Below, one piece after another: positions 1 to 10,655 of a stretch of DNA of 64,000 bases. The DNA is from Prosapia bicincta (lineage: Eukaryota > Arthropoda > Insecta > Hemiptera > Cercopidae). The stretch covers positions 94,083,265-94,147,264 of the forward strand of contig JBAIZL010000006.1 of the NCBI GenBank assembly GCA_036971475.1, written 5' to 3'. Positions within the stretch are counted from its first letter, which is position 1. Each line of letters opens with the position of its first letter. Made by a program: the position numbers and the translations under genes. Below the pieces are notes generated by a model that was not told where the DNA came from, searched no databases, and saw only the letters and a list, made by a program, of their open reading frames with translations.

Positions 1-26
1 CTAAACCACAAATAACATTTATTTAA

Positions 27-69
27 ACCTTATGTACATTTCGATTGCCCAACAATCATCTTCAGAGGT
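27..69 (-). ncRNA. Hammerhead ribozyme-like core, intact (subfamily A)
   Basis: Read on the minus strand: CUGAAGA at 65-59 fits the CUGANGA core box. Next is a 5-bp stem II (57-53 with 47-43) with a 5-nt loop. GAAA lies at 42-39, then UGUACAU and A31 as the nucleotide before the predicted cut. Stem I is ACCU (69-66) with AGGU (30-27). Stem III would be AUGU/ACAU with no loop, so it could pair only between two molecules, as reported for minimal hammerheads of Penelope-like elements. The core match is seen directly; activity is inferred and untested. Confidence 0.6.
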
Positions 70-109
70 ATTTAAAAAATACAACGAGTTGTATTTTTTA
101 AATACCTCT

Positions 110-150
110 GAAGTGATTGCTGGGCAAATCGAAATGTACACAAGGTTTAA
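110..150 (+). ncRNA. Decayed hammerhead-like motif in right arm of the foldback element
   Basis: This is the mirror copy of the left-arm motif. The CUGANGA box reads CUGAAGU because one base has been lost relative to the left arm. A TTGC/GCAA hairpin and GAAATGTACA remain. The disrupted core box should prevent self-cleavage. Confidence 0.5.
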
Positions 151-172
151 ATAAATGTTATTTGTGGTTTAG

Positions 173-1340
173 AGGTTTTATTTATTTAAAAATAAACATT
201 ACGCCACAGTTGCTTCATACAGTTAATACTGAAACAGTTGTAAGATTTTATTATCGTAGTTATTTTACAAACACATACAAGTAAAAAGAAGCTAAATCGA
301 TTAGACTCGAGTATGTTTCACGCTGCAATACTTTTCCGTGGTTTTCATTCGAACAGACAGTAGTTGGGCGACCTGAAAAGGCCTTCCGCTGTGTCTAAAC
401 ACTACTTGCTCGTAGAAATTTCTCAACAAAACTCATAATCACACCGTTACTAGATGAGTTTTTCTGAAATTTTTTCTCAAAAAGTGCTACAGTGTGACAA
501 ACTCAGCCCACCGTCACGTCCAATTCCAAACGAGCGAAAATAATGATTTACGATAAAAGTTTTCTATGCCATAAGCTAGCACCATATCAGCGTAAACTAA
601 CCTCAAATGAAATACGTCAAAACGAATAAGCGGTAACAATAAAAAATCGGCACAGCTGATCGAGAAGGCAAGGACAGTTGATTTAGTTTCAGTACTATTT
701 TTTTTTGGCGCATATCGTATCAAGTTATGTTTATTTGTAGTTTATGAAATTTAATATTGATGTTTTGTTTAGCTAAGCTGGCCTTCATCAGGAGTCTGTT
801 CGCGACGTACACTACGCCGTTGTTAAACGTCGATACTCGTATATCTCAATACCAATACTGAATTTTGTTTCCAAGTGCAGCATAACCTTCTAGAGCTTTT
901 TGTGGATACACACAACCAAATTTGTGGATTTCAAATTCCAAGTGTTTTATGTCGATTTTTCCATACATTCCGTGTATTGGGTAAAAAGTGTTTTATTTAG
1001 TAGTCCATGGACAGTTCCAAAACCTTACTTGGAAGCCTGCACTAATCATGTTCTCCTTTTCAGAATGTTTAGGTACAATGTCGTGTGAATCGAAAACATA
1101 ACTGGATATATTGGTGTTACTCCATGTTGATGACTATATTATTACTAATACTTTACAATATTTATTTCAAATATAATATTCTTATTGTTTTATTATTATT
1201 ACTATTGTTATTATTAATTATCAAATAATAACTATCACTAACTCACAATCATTAATTATTTTCTCCTGCGTTGTCATGATAAAAACATCAACAAAATAGA
1301 GTATAACTCTTTGTCTTGTATTGTACAGTCTTTGTATGTT
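173..1340. other. AT-rich intergenic DNA, nothing recognised
   Basis: About 1.2 kb of low-complexity AT-rich sequence, with ATT runs near 1130-1260. Short frames at 514-723 (minus) and 900-1088 (plus) have no recognisable domain and the composition of their surroundings. No gene is supported. Confidence 0.6.
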
Positions 1341-1342
1341 AT

Positions 1343-1386
1343 CCCTCTGAGGATGGTTACTTGGTAGCTGAAATGTACATGAGGGG
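1343..1386 (+). ncRNA. Hammerhead-like motif with non-cleavable position 17 (subfamily A)
   Basis: CTGAGGA at 1347-1353 is followed by a 6-bp stem II (1355-1360 with 1364-1369, loop TTG), then GAAA at 1370-1373 and TGTACAT at 1374-1380. Stem I is CCCU (1343-1346) with AGGG (1382-1385). The base before the expected cut is G1381, and hammerheads do not cleave after G. It appears to be a fixed, inactivated relative of the motif at 27-69, without an inverted partner nearby. Confidence 0.5.
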
Positions 1387-1512
1387 TAAAATTAAGAAAG
1401 TTAAGAGGTTTTTGTATATTTATTATTAAATTCAACCGCAGTGTAATCCTAATAAATTATAACTTTATAGGTAAAATTAATTTTAGCTTAGAATTTGTGA
1501 AGATATATGCGT

Positions 1513-1544
1513 GGATGATGATGGCATAACTTTCGAAACACGTA
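1513..1544 (+). ncRNA. Degenerate hammerhead-like remnant
   Basis: GGATGATGATGG followed by CGAAACACGTA keeps the GAAAC...GUA half of a hammerhead core (GAAA at 1535-1538). The CUGANGA box is changed and no convincing stem II forms between them. It is listed because it sits in the same kind of AT-rich flank as the better copies. Confidence 0.25.
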
Positions 1545-1550
1545 AAACAC

Positions 1551-2341
1551 AAATCATTAATCTTTGTTGTTTTGTATATATTAAATTGCTCAGAAATGTT
1601 TTAGTGTTATTATTTTCAAAATAGAGTAAAAAATGTCTTAAATGTCCTCTACCAACATATGAAAGTTTTTATCACTAGCGGAGCCATATTCTTTGTTTTG
1701 TACCACATTCTTCTGCTCATAGAAGAATATTAATCATACCTTCTTCGCATACCTTGACGGATTTGGGCTAAAGGGAGGCGACCTTCTGGTTGTAACTAAA
1801 AGGCGAAATGTCACAATGAATAAATACTATACAACCCGAGTTCTGTTTATAAAGCCTTTCGAAACGTATATTACTAGTACCATTGAAATAGCAAATGTAT
1901 ATTATAAAGAATTTATATTATATAGGCCTTTGGTAACAGAGTTTATACATGTTTTGTACCAAGCTTGTTGCAATAAAATTCGGATTCTGTGATACATATC
2001 TTTGTACAGTGCTGAATCTAGTGTGTAAGTTAACGAAAGATAATCATAGCTAGTTAGGTATCTGTGTAACGTAAGCAGTATTTGGTTGGTTGAGACTTTC
2101 GTTAGTTGAATGCACTGCATTAATCATATCTGAGAGACGTAATGATTCTATTTTATGGCCCTGCAGTCATTACGACTACAAGGTATAGGGATGAACTTGG
2201 AATGTACGTTGCATTAAAGTTACACCACAAAACCATCGGGTAGAAGAGATATGGAGAGATGCGTGCGACTTGGATTAAAGTATGAAAGGTGACCGGAACC
2301 CTTCCATTTTATAGTTGATAATAAAGTTATCTGTTGTGATA
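1551..2341. other. AT-rich intergenic DNA, nothing recognised
   Basis: An open plus-strand frame runs from about 1738 to 1991 (about 80 codons, one internal Met), but its translation matches no family I know. The base composition is that of the flanks. It could be the remains of a repeat. Confidence 0.5.
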
Positions 2342-3100
2342 GCCAATAGCGAAACATATTTATCCTGGTTTTTTTCAGGATAGCCTTGCAATCCCTTCGG
2401 TAGATTTTACAAATCATAATGATTCGATATTTTCTGCTGTCGAGGCCCACCTTAGCAACTATGACGGTGAGGTAGCTGTCATATATGCTGCAGCAATTGA
2501 ACTTGAGAACCTGACTGCTCCAGCTAAGGTAGTTTCCTTTGTTCACTCTAAGACCGCCTTCCTCTCTGGGAACTCACGGACCGACTGTATCAGATCCATA
2601 AAATGTAAAAGAAAACTAAATACTCTCATAAATGCTGGGTGGGTACTTACTTTCCAGTGGAAACCGAGCCATGTAAACATCACTGGGAATGAAAAGGCTG
2701 ATCAACTAGCCAAGCAAGGAACAAGCCTCCCCCAGCATCTGAGTTCACTACATTCATCCACGTCCCTAATAAAAACGTCCACCAAAAAAATGAAATCAAG
2801 GTCGATTGAGGGTGCTCTCAGCAGGAAAACGGTCGGAGAATCTTGTGATGGGTAGACCAATTGACCAAAATTTGCCCCGATCTGTTAGCGTTGCAGCTTT
2901 CAGATTGAAGACCTGTCATGATTACTTTGCTGCGCACCACCGCATTCATGTGCTACCGACCCCGGAGTGTCTGCTGTGTGGTGGTGAACTTATGAATGCC
3001 GAACACTTTGGTGATTGCACAGCCCTGGACCGGGCCCAGGATTATAACAGTCCCATCTTCAGGGATGCCCATCTGTACGGACAGCGTAAGAGATGACCAA
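2342..3100 (+). pseudogene. Decayed non-LTR retrotransposon, RNase H and C-terminal zinc-knuckle part of ORF2
   Basis: The plus-strand frame open from about 2342 to the TAG near 2853 encodes an RNase H-like domain. It reads DGEVAVIYAA (acidic second-strand region), FVHSKTAF, then WKPSHVNITGNEKADQLAKQ, the typical C-terminal RNase H signature with H, N and D. Shifted by one frame, 2806-3096 continues with the tail after RNase H found in I/R1-like LINEs. There RLKTCHDYFAAHHRIHV leads into a Cys-Cys-His-Cys knuckle (CLLC...EHFGDC). The frameshift, missing first catalytic region and absence of an upstream reverse transcriptase make this a 5'-truncated dead copy. The clade assignment is inference. 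Confidence 0.8.
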
Positions 3101-3110
3101 ATGGCTCAAC

Positions 3111-4255
3111 TGCCAAGGGTGGGCGTTGGCTAGTAAGTAATATTATTGGGGTTGAACTCCTAAGTGAATTACCGACATTTTGAGGAGCTGCTGCACATCA
3201 AGAGCATGCGGTTTTAGTAGAGGAAATGTTAGTAACATGACTTATCCCACTGTAAATTTAGATTAGAATACACACAAAAAAATAAGTTAATACCAAATCA
3301 TTCTAAGAACCCTTATAATCAAACGTGCCTAGTTCTAATATTTTCTTGTACAGATTGCATAATATAAGATTAGGCAACGAAAATAAACTAAGAGAAGTAT
3401 TTATAATGCTATCATACTGGTATTTCTAATGGTTTTAATAAAAAAAAAAATTTAATATATTGTAATAAAAAAGTACATGTTATTACATTTTATAATAAAA
3501 ATATTAAAGAAAATAAAGAAATAACATGATACAAATTTACTTTCATGGTTAATTAAAGCGTAATACGCGTATTTAAAATTACAGAATATAAATGTTTACT
3601 TTAATAGTAATGTAATAAACATTATTAATATCAATAAAGTAACAAAAGAAAGTATACATGAAATGAGTGGTCCTTAAAATATATAAATGTAGCGATAGTA
3701 GAAAATATTGTATAAGTAAAAAAAAAAAAATAACAAACAAAAATAGAGAACATCTAAATTGATTTTAAAAACTAAGTATTTACAAATCCAATTTAGCCAC
3801 GGATTGTATAAATTGATATCATATTTTTCCTGAATTGTAGTATATAGATTTAATAAAAACAATAGATTAAGGTTTAAGAATAAATTTATATGAAAATATG
3901 GGAGTTACAAACTAATATTTGAACGAATTCAGGTTGAATCTAAACGTAATGCTACATTTCGTGTATAGGATGAAGCGAGGAATATATCTAGTTCGTAGTT
4001 GCATTTGTGGCATTAGCGAGTGTTTTTGTGCGACAGATGTAGGTCAGTAATATTGAGTTTGCTCAAGTTGTTGACAGCGTGCGAAGCTCTGATGTTATAA
4101 ATATATTAAATTGATTAACAGCATCGAGGGATTCGAGTCATTGGAATGTTCGTACATATTTGTGTTCGATATTGTCTTCTCACACTCTTAGTGAACCATG
4201 AATAAAGTCTCGATTGAAACTATTAATATACTCACCTTGATTTCTGTTGGGAATA
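3111..4255. other. AT-rich intergenic DNA, nothing recognised
   Basis: Very AT-rich with homopolymer A and T runs (for example 3441-3451 and 3720-3731). The short minus frame at 3674-3862 is rich in Phe and Tyr only because of composition. No gene or RNA is supported. Confidence 0.6.
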
Positions 4256-4716
4256 TTACTGTATATTTGAGTACATTTTTCTGCCTTTCCTGACTATACA
4301 ATCTTTTCGTCTCTTGAAGCGTTTCGAAATGACACCATTTTCCAAACTTAAACCGTACTGTTCGCCCAAATCTTGGTATATATTTGAGTACATTTTTCTG
4401 CCTTTCCTAACTGTACAATCTTTTCGTCTCTTGACGCGTTTCGAAATGACACCATTTTCCAAACTTAAACCGTACTGTTCGCCCAAATCTTGGTATATAT
4501 TTGAGTATATTTTTCTGCCTTTCCTAACTTTACAATATTTTCGTCTCTTGACGCGTTTCGAAATGACACCATTTTCCAAACTTAAACCGTACTGTTCGCC
4601 CAAATCTTGGTATATATTTGTACGGTTTAAGTTTGGAAAATGGTGTCATTTCGAAAGGCGTCAAGAGACGAAAAGATTGTAAAGTTAGGAAAGGCAGAAA
4701 AATGTACTCAAATATA
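4256..4716. repeat. 117-bp tandem repeat, three direct copies plus a terminal inverted copy
   Basis: CCATTTTCC recurs at 4335, 4452 and 4569, giving an exact 117-bp period over about 4258-4617. At about 4619 the sequence turns back and an inverted copy of one unit runs to about 4716, so the block can fold into a hairpin. Copies differ by a few bases. As 117 is 39 codons, both strands stay open for about 115-122 codons; these translations are simply the repeat and are not proposed as genes. In reverse complement, each unit has GAAACGCGTC after a small hairpin, which recalls the 3' half of a hammerhead core, but the CUGANGA box is absent. Confidence 0.9.
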
Positions 4717-6120
4717 TATATTCGTACTTTATTTTTAAAAAATAGTCAACTTATGTATATACTAGGGGCTTTTAATGGCAAATGCCTCTATTCATATTGA
4801 AAAAAATTTTTAACTTTTGTATAAAAGTTTTATTTTTTTAAACAAATTAATTTAATATAATTAAAATTTTTCATAGCAAAATTTCCTCATAAACTATATT
4901 TTTTTGTGAATTTCTTTTCCATTTAATTTTGTTGACCAATTGTATTATCAATATGTATCTTTAATCCATCTTGAGATTTTTCTCGACTTAAGTACGAAAA
5001 CACCTGCAACATAGAATTGACTATGTGTAAAAACAGGTAAAAACAGATTTGGTCGATTAAAGCTTTACTTATAGTTATTGAAAATGTAAGTCTTAAAAGA
5101 AAATTGGTTCCTTTTCTTTAGAAATGAGATGTTAGGATCTGTTGATATTAATTTAATTATTGGTAAAAATATCATGTTTCCTTTTCCAGGACCAGGGATA
5201 ATATCTAATTTAATACACTTGTCAAACATATCTAGCACCACAAGACGTACCCCATTAACTCAACCTGATCAAAGTTCATATTTCTAATTAACCTTTAATA
5301 CTGTTAAAATATCTGTACTCAGCTGTTTTTAATATAATATTTGTACAGCTGTTTCTCAGCTGATATATTTTAAAATCATATTCAGCTGTTTTTCATTGCA
5401 ATGTATTTCTTATGCAGATTTTTGGTAACTTTAAGTTCTTCAAAAACCTATGAATGTTGTAAATAGAGAAAAACCTATATTTTTCCCCGCTCCCCCCCCC
5501 AATACTTTTAATTTAAGCCATCTCCCAGCTCTGTACGAAATCCCACAATTTTTCTCTCAAAATTCGGCTCACGAAATTATATATATGGAAATTTAATTAA
5601 TTATTAAAATATAGTTAACTATATTTATATATTTTTTAACTACTTATTTTTAATTAGTTTCTCCAGTCTACGTGTTAGTGTTCGAGTGATAATATTTCTT
5701 AGAGTAATTAGAGTTTTAGCAAAACGTGTGAGTAATGATATGGTTACTATTTGTTAAACATAAAAATGAATTATTTACAGCCCCTTTGTGCGTACAAAAC
5801 GAGACGGGGAATCTGGGAAGACCTTATTAAATTGACTTTTGATTTCAGATAAAACTTACTCAGAAACCCATAAAGCGAGAAGGGAGAAAGAAGAAATTTG
5901 TGCCTACTGACTTGTATTTTATCGTTTCAACGGTGCCCTCGCGTTAAAGTTTGGCGAGTGGTGAAAACGGGAGGGGTAGAAACGTGACCTAACATATAAT
6001 CGTAGAATTCTTTAAACCTGCCGCCAGTTATGTGGCTATAAGGGTGCAAACTGGTAAAAGTCGAGGTGCGTACATCCATATTATGTGTACACTTGTGGGT
6101 AGTGCGTAGTAGTTTGTGCT
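4717..6120. other. Intergenic DNA with a less AT-rich patch at its end
   Basis: Mostly AT-rich and featureless, with a C-run near 5492-5501. The last part (about 5780-6110) is distinctly less AT-rich and has a normal dinucleotide mix (for example GGCGAGTGG and CCGCCAGTTATG), but no open frame of note and no tRNA-like A/B boxes. It could be an old repeat or a regulatory region; nothing further can be said. Confidence 0.5.
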
Positions 6121-6176
<56 letters not shown>

Positions 6177-6242
6177 ATATATATATATATGTATAACTAA
6201 TAATATATATTATAATATATATAGAAAATATATATATATATA
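6121..6242. repeat. (TA)n microsatellite
   Basis: A nearly pure TA run at 6122-6170, an interrupted continuation to about 6190, then degenerate TATA tracts to about 6242. Confidence 0.97.
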
Positions 6243-6459
6243 ACTAATTTCTTACAAAGAAACCTCAATGTAATTTCATCTTTTAAAATGTATACATACT
6301 TTGAGCAAAATTGAGTTAAATGTTTATTGTAAAATCAATAACATTTTCTGATAAAAGTTTTTGATAATGTTATAAAGTTAATTACAGCTTAAAAAGTAGA
6401 ACAATTCAACAATAATTCATATATGTCTCAATAAGTGATCAAAATAAGAGCATTAACAG

Positions 6460-6633
6460 TTCACTCAAAATCTCACAACACGCTTGTTTATACATACATA
6501 CAGACTAGTTTCGATGACGATGTCACCTTCATCAGTGATTAACAACCATTAATAGCCAATCAACGATGAAGGCTACATCGTTTAACTAGCCTTATGTATT
6601 AATAAACACTTTTGTAGTGAGATTTTGAGTGAA
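6460..6633. mobile_element. Foldback element with hammerhead subfamily B motifs
   Basis: The terminal inverted repeats are perfect over 17 bp (6460-6476 and 6617-6633, TTCACTCAAAATCTCAC and its complement). The inner arms pair again around the motif GATGAAGG...ACATCG. The left arm carries an intact minus-strand hammerhead core (6503-6535). The right arm (about 6564-6595, plus) is a mutated copy with the GAAA box lost. The ends match those of the element at 12168-12326, so the two are family members. No coding capacity. Total length is about 174 bp. Confidence 0.85.
6500..6537 (-). ncRNA. Hammerhead ribozyme-like core, canonical (subfamily B)
   Basis: On the minus strand: CUGAUGA at 6535-6529; A; stem II GGUGA (6527-6523) with UCAUC (6517-6513) and loop CAUCG; GAAA at 6512-6509; a one-pair stem III C6508-G6505 closing UA; then U6504, C6503. 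This gives the canonical GUC cleavage triplet, with the predicted cut after 6503. All invariant core positions are present. Weak point: stem I is only about 2 bp (AC with GU) before a mismatch, and stem III is minimal, so monomer cleavage would be poor. Confidence 0.65.
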
Positions 6634-7252
6634 ATCTTTTAATATTTAGCGTTGCGATAATGTTATGCCTATACTTTTAAAAACATACGATTGCACTCAA
6701 TATAAGAGAGTAACAAAACATGTTAAGATTCGTTTTGGATTTTAAAAAGAATCATTCTTATCAGCAGTTGTATTTTTTTAATTTTCCTAAACGTTGATTC
6801 GTGTACAATTTCGTTACCTTATTTTAAATACGAATTTATCAAATAACAGATAGCCTTGTTTAAATAGAAGATTGGTGTGAGGTACAATTTTATAATTATT
6901 TTTTAAAAAATTACTATTTAATGTATAAATAGTTATTTAATATATAAGCATTACTGATTATTACAAATGTATCATTCATCAATACATAAAGTATATTACA
7001 TTTTAAGATTTTTCTTTCGGGTGTTAATTACATATTAAAATCCAATTTATAACATTTTCAATGTAAATGTGGAAATATTTGTGCATAAATGGAATACTGG
7101 TTATATTCCAATTTCTTTTGAATAAACTGCACATTTTCCTAAACTACTTGTTTGTATTGTATTGTGATTGTAAAAAGTCATATTTTGTAAGGTAATTTTT
7201 CATTTTTGAACTGTTTTTACAATCTTTCTTTTGCTTCATATACTTGCCAGCG
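6634..7252. other. AT-rich intergenic DNA, nothing recognised
   Basis: No frame, repeat or RNA signal beyond AT-rich background. Confidence 0.6.
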
Positions 7253-7253
7253 C

Positions 7254-7300
<47 letters not shown>

Positions 7301-7301
7301 T
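7253..7301. repeat. (GT)n microsatellite
   Basis: A near-pure TG run at 7261-7298 with degenerate edges. Confidence 0.97.
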
Positions 7302-9480
7302 GTTTAATATATGCAATGTGATGTTTGTATTTTAATTTGTCCTTGTAATAATACAATACTGAAATACAGTCTTTCCTACTTCCTTGATATATTACTTATT
7401 AATTCAATTATGAGCTAAGTGGAATATATTCGATTTACTTAAACTCTTAACATAACCTATTAATATCTAGCAAATTAACTCTAGCAAATTGTAAACATGA
7501 AGTTCAATTTACTAAATACAAAGGACGAAATGGAAATTAGGTGTTTTTTGTAAACGAATCTAACAATATAATAATTCAGAATTAATTACTAGCCTGCCAA
7601 AAATTAACCAAAATCTTTAAGACTTATTATTTTTCAATTCCTTCTATTAGAGCACACTCCCCTTATATGTATCTTGTACAAATTTTCAATCGTTAATGAA
7701 ATACATTTTTAATTCATCCACTCAAGTTCAAATACATTTTTGTAACCTATAGTAGATGACAATTGATGTTAATAGAGTACTTTTAAATTTTTATTTACTA
7801 ATTAAATTTAAAACGTTGTTTTTTCTCAGTCGGATTTGAACTTAATGACTTCATTTTCGAAATACAGCTTTTTGGCACTCAGCCAACTTTCCTGTAGATA
7901 GAAATTAACTACTTAAAGATGTATATGAAATTATAAGCGAAACGTTTCTTGCAATAATGAAGCATTACAAGAGATGGTAGAATAATAAATTATAGACCAA
8001 CATCAGCTTCATAAATTAGAAACGGAAAAAAGCGAATGAATGGTAACCAACAAAAATCATAGTCCAATACTATATACTGTAAAGAGAAGGAAATGGTAAA
8101 TTGCAAGGAAATTCGCTTTCTGTTTTGCCACTTATTATTCTGATTCTGTCATATCTATATACATATTTATATTAATTGTAATGATAAAATAAAAACTAAC
8201 TCTCTAAATAAACTACCTAAATAAAATTTGTCTTTCTTGATCTCAGTAGGATTTGATTTGAATTTTTTTCTAATGATTCTTGTTCTCTGAATGGCACGAT
8301 GTATTTTGAATATTATTATTGACGTTTTAAATTGCAATTAATCAATAAAAACATTAAAAGTAGGTCTTAGTAAACCTAAAACTATTATATAGGTTATTAA
8401 ATTTGCAGAAATAAAATGTCCCAGTGTTTTTCCTGATCAGAAAATAAAGTATAGGTTGCTGTATCGGTTATTTACTGAATTTTAAAAAAACATTTAATCA
8501 GATAATTTTTGTTACTTTTTAGTTTTAGAGTTATTTATTATTTGAGGACTAATTTTTTAAAGATCGAAATGTTTTTTTAGAGGTGTAATGCTACATATAT
8601 TTTAATAGTTTTGGTTTTCCTTTAAACAGAATGTGAGTTATAAATTGGAAACAAGTGCATATAGATTTCTTAAATTATATTATTTTCAAATTGAAGCCGT
8701 GTATATTTTTTATGGTCTTATATGTATATTTTATAAAATAATTAAAAAATCCTCTTTGTCGATAATCCTCAAATAATTAAGGCAGCAGTGGATTTATTTA
8801 TAGAAGAATGATTTACCATACGGGCGAGGTAGGAAGCCTTACCTTAATACATTTCCTGTGAAAGTATGGACTTACAGCATGAGGATTCTTGTTTGCACAG
8901 ACCGACAGACGTTATTTGTAGACATGTTATGCATGTCTTATACCAGTTCTATTATCAATAGGGGCTTGCATTTAATAACAGCACTGGCCAAACAACCATA
9001 TGCCAGTCAAATGCAATATACATTGTCCCCTCCTCCGTCCTCTTGGTTTGTATTGACTTTCCTACGGATCTGGCCGACTTAGCACGAAAAGAACCGATTG
9101 ACTGAAATAAACCCGCGCAAGCTTCCCTCAGACTCGTCGTTTTAGCCAAGGGAATGCCTATTCCACGAAGCAGACATAGTTGAGTTTACAACTTGGTGCT
9201 GTTCGCTTCTCTCCTCCGACCGTTTTATCAACCTGTTATCGTCCGTTTTTTTTTTTTTTTTTTTTGTAATTGTGAATATTATTTTGTCGAAGTTATAACC
9301 GAGATATTGCTAACCGTTTTAAAAATTGGGGAGAGAAACAGGTAGGAAAAATTTAATTTCTTATAAAATTTAAATAATTTATTAATTTTCTTTGAAAAAT
9401 ATATAAAATTTAAAAGTAAGTTTCAAATATTTTATTTTAAATTCATGTAAACCTTTTCGTAATTTAATAAATTACAAAGA
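7302..9480. other. Intergenic DNA; less AT-rich patch at 8830-9240 ending in T20
   Basis: Most of this stretch is plain AT-rich DNA. From about 8830 to 9245 the sequence is less AT-rich and contains CG-bearing words (CCCGCGCAAGC, GACTCGTCG), followed by 20 T at 9246-9265. Overlapping frames at 8858-9082 (plus) and 8955-9149 (minus) are complementary shadows with no domain. A retroposed fragment or a promoter-like patch are both possible; I see no tRNA-type promoter boxes. Confidence 0.45.
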
Positions 9481-9481
9481 T

Positions 9482-9522
9482 CTGATGAAGGTCGCCACGG
9501 AGCGATTGAAAACGACTTGTCT
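9482..9522 (+). ncRNA. Hammerhead-like motif with one extra A in the GAAA box
   Basis: CTGATGA at 9482-9488; A; a 6-bp stem II (9490-9495 with 9502-9507, two G-U pairs) and loop CACGGA; then GAAAA at 9508-9512; C; GACTT; GTC at 9519-9521. It therefore matches a hammerhead with a C-G stem III and GUC triplet, except for one inserted A. No stem I pairs next to it. It is a solo copy without an inverted partner, probably inactive. Confidence 0.45.
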
Positions 9523-9529
9523 CAGTAAG

Positions 9530-10530
9530 TTTTCACAATTTTACACAAAATTAAAGTTCAGACAGTCGTAAACTAATGTTAAGTTATTACCTAAGTTTTA
9601 CCGAACGTAATAAACTACAAAATCCAAGAGTTACAATGTTCTTTAAAGTTAAAAAAAATAGATTTTTTATAAAATCAATTTATTAAAGCTATTTATTACA
9701 CATAAAAGATGTTTACACTCAGTTTTTTCTACTTTTTCATTGATAAATTACATTACTACTAATAATTGTTATTACTCGAAATTGTCTTTATTTTTTTATA
9801 TGTTGAAATGTACTAAGTACTAACTAACAAACAAACATAAAATAAAATCCTTTATAAATTAATTATTTTCTTAAGCATATCTAAAAATGTTTTTTTCAGT
9901 TGGAACTTGTACCATATGTTAATTTCTATATGTAAAAAACTTCATTAATTAAGTGGTAAATTTTAAAATAAATTTAGTAAAACTTATATAAACAAACTGA
10001 CGTTATGCTATATTGCTCTAGATATATAAATATATTTACTGTTTTTAATTAAAAATTGTAAAATGCATGCTAATTATTAAGTATCATAAATAATGCTCAT
10101 AAACGCCATATTGAAATAAAACTATGAAAATATTATTAGAATTTGATGTCTGATAAAAAAATATGAGAACTGCAGTATCTAAATGTAAAAAGATGGAGGC
10201 AATGTAGTCTACTGTACTGGTGGAAAAGTCCCGACAGTTTTAGTACTTACCGCATGCCATGGTAACGTGCAGTGAGTAGATTTGCAGACTTGAAAGACTG
10301 TTTTAGTTTTGTGATCAATCTACAATTTCCACAACAGTTTTGTTCCAACTTAACTCAATAAAAGGATCAGGGAGTAAAATATGAACGAAGAAAGAGACCC
10401 TTTTTTGTAATATAAATGTTTCTTGATATAAATTATGATTTTACATAATTAAATCGTATAATATTTTTACTCTTATACGTATTTTAGAAATATAATACTT
10501 GACTGAATATAGGTTTTCAAATACTTATGT

Positions 10531-10536
<6 letters not shown>
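9530..10536. other. AT-rich intergenic DNA, nothing recognised
   Basis: AT-rich throughout, with a slightly less AT-rich patch near 10190-10320 that contains no open frame or RNA signal I can defend. Confidence 0.55.

Positions 10537-10590
<54 letters not shown>
10537..10590. repeat. (AT)n microsatellite
   Basis: Uninterrupted AT dinucleotide run of about 54 bp. It produces a Tyr-Ile repeat if translated. Confidence 0.97.
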
Positions 10591-10592
<2 letters not shown>

Positions 10593-10655
10593 TACAACAA
10601 TGATATTCGCAAAAACCCCAATACGTCAAAAATAACTAATATTACAATTTGCTTC

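Larger units (their letters stand above)
1..172. mobile_element. Foldback element with about 85-bp inverted arms (hammerhead subfamily A)
   Basis: The interval is a long, nearly perfect palindrome. The left arm (1 to about 85) is repeated as its reverse complement at about 88-172, around a centre near 82-91. Arm mismatches are few (for example a small indel near 58 versus 114). Each arm carries a hammerhead-like motif, and the left-arm copy read on the minus strand is intact. The element touches the window edge, so its true left end may lie outside. No transposase is present. It resembles the element at 10656-10886 in having the motif GAAATGTACAT near both outer ends. The mechanism of mobility is not visible. 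Confidence 0.85.

Noticed and set aside
1738..1991. Open plus-strand frame of about 80 codons
   Set aside because: No known domain, only one internal Met, AT-driven composition and no splice or promoter context.
2220..2546. Minus-strand frame of 108 codons
   Set aside because: It is the complement of the decayed RNase H region on the plus strand.
4120..4145. tRNA-like B box (GATTCGAGTC)
   Set aside because: No matching A box or cloverleaf around it; no tRNA gene was found anywhere in the window.
4256..4800. Opposed open frames of about 115-122 codons and a following short frame
   Set aside because: Both strands are open only because the 117-bp repeat is 39 codons long; the last frame is the inverted copy.
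8830..9265. Retroposed gene or SINE ending in a homopolymer
   Set aside because: The T20 run follows the patch on the plus strand, so a poly-A tail would lie at the 5' side of the patch on the minus strand. No target duplication, promoter boxes or recognisable gene sequence.
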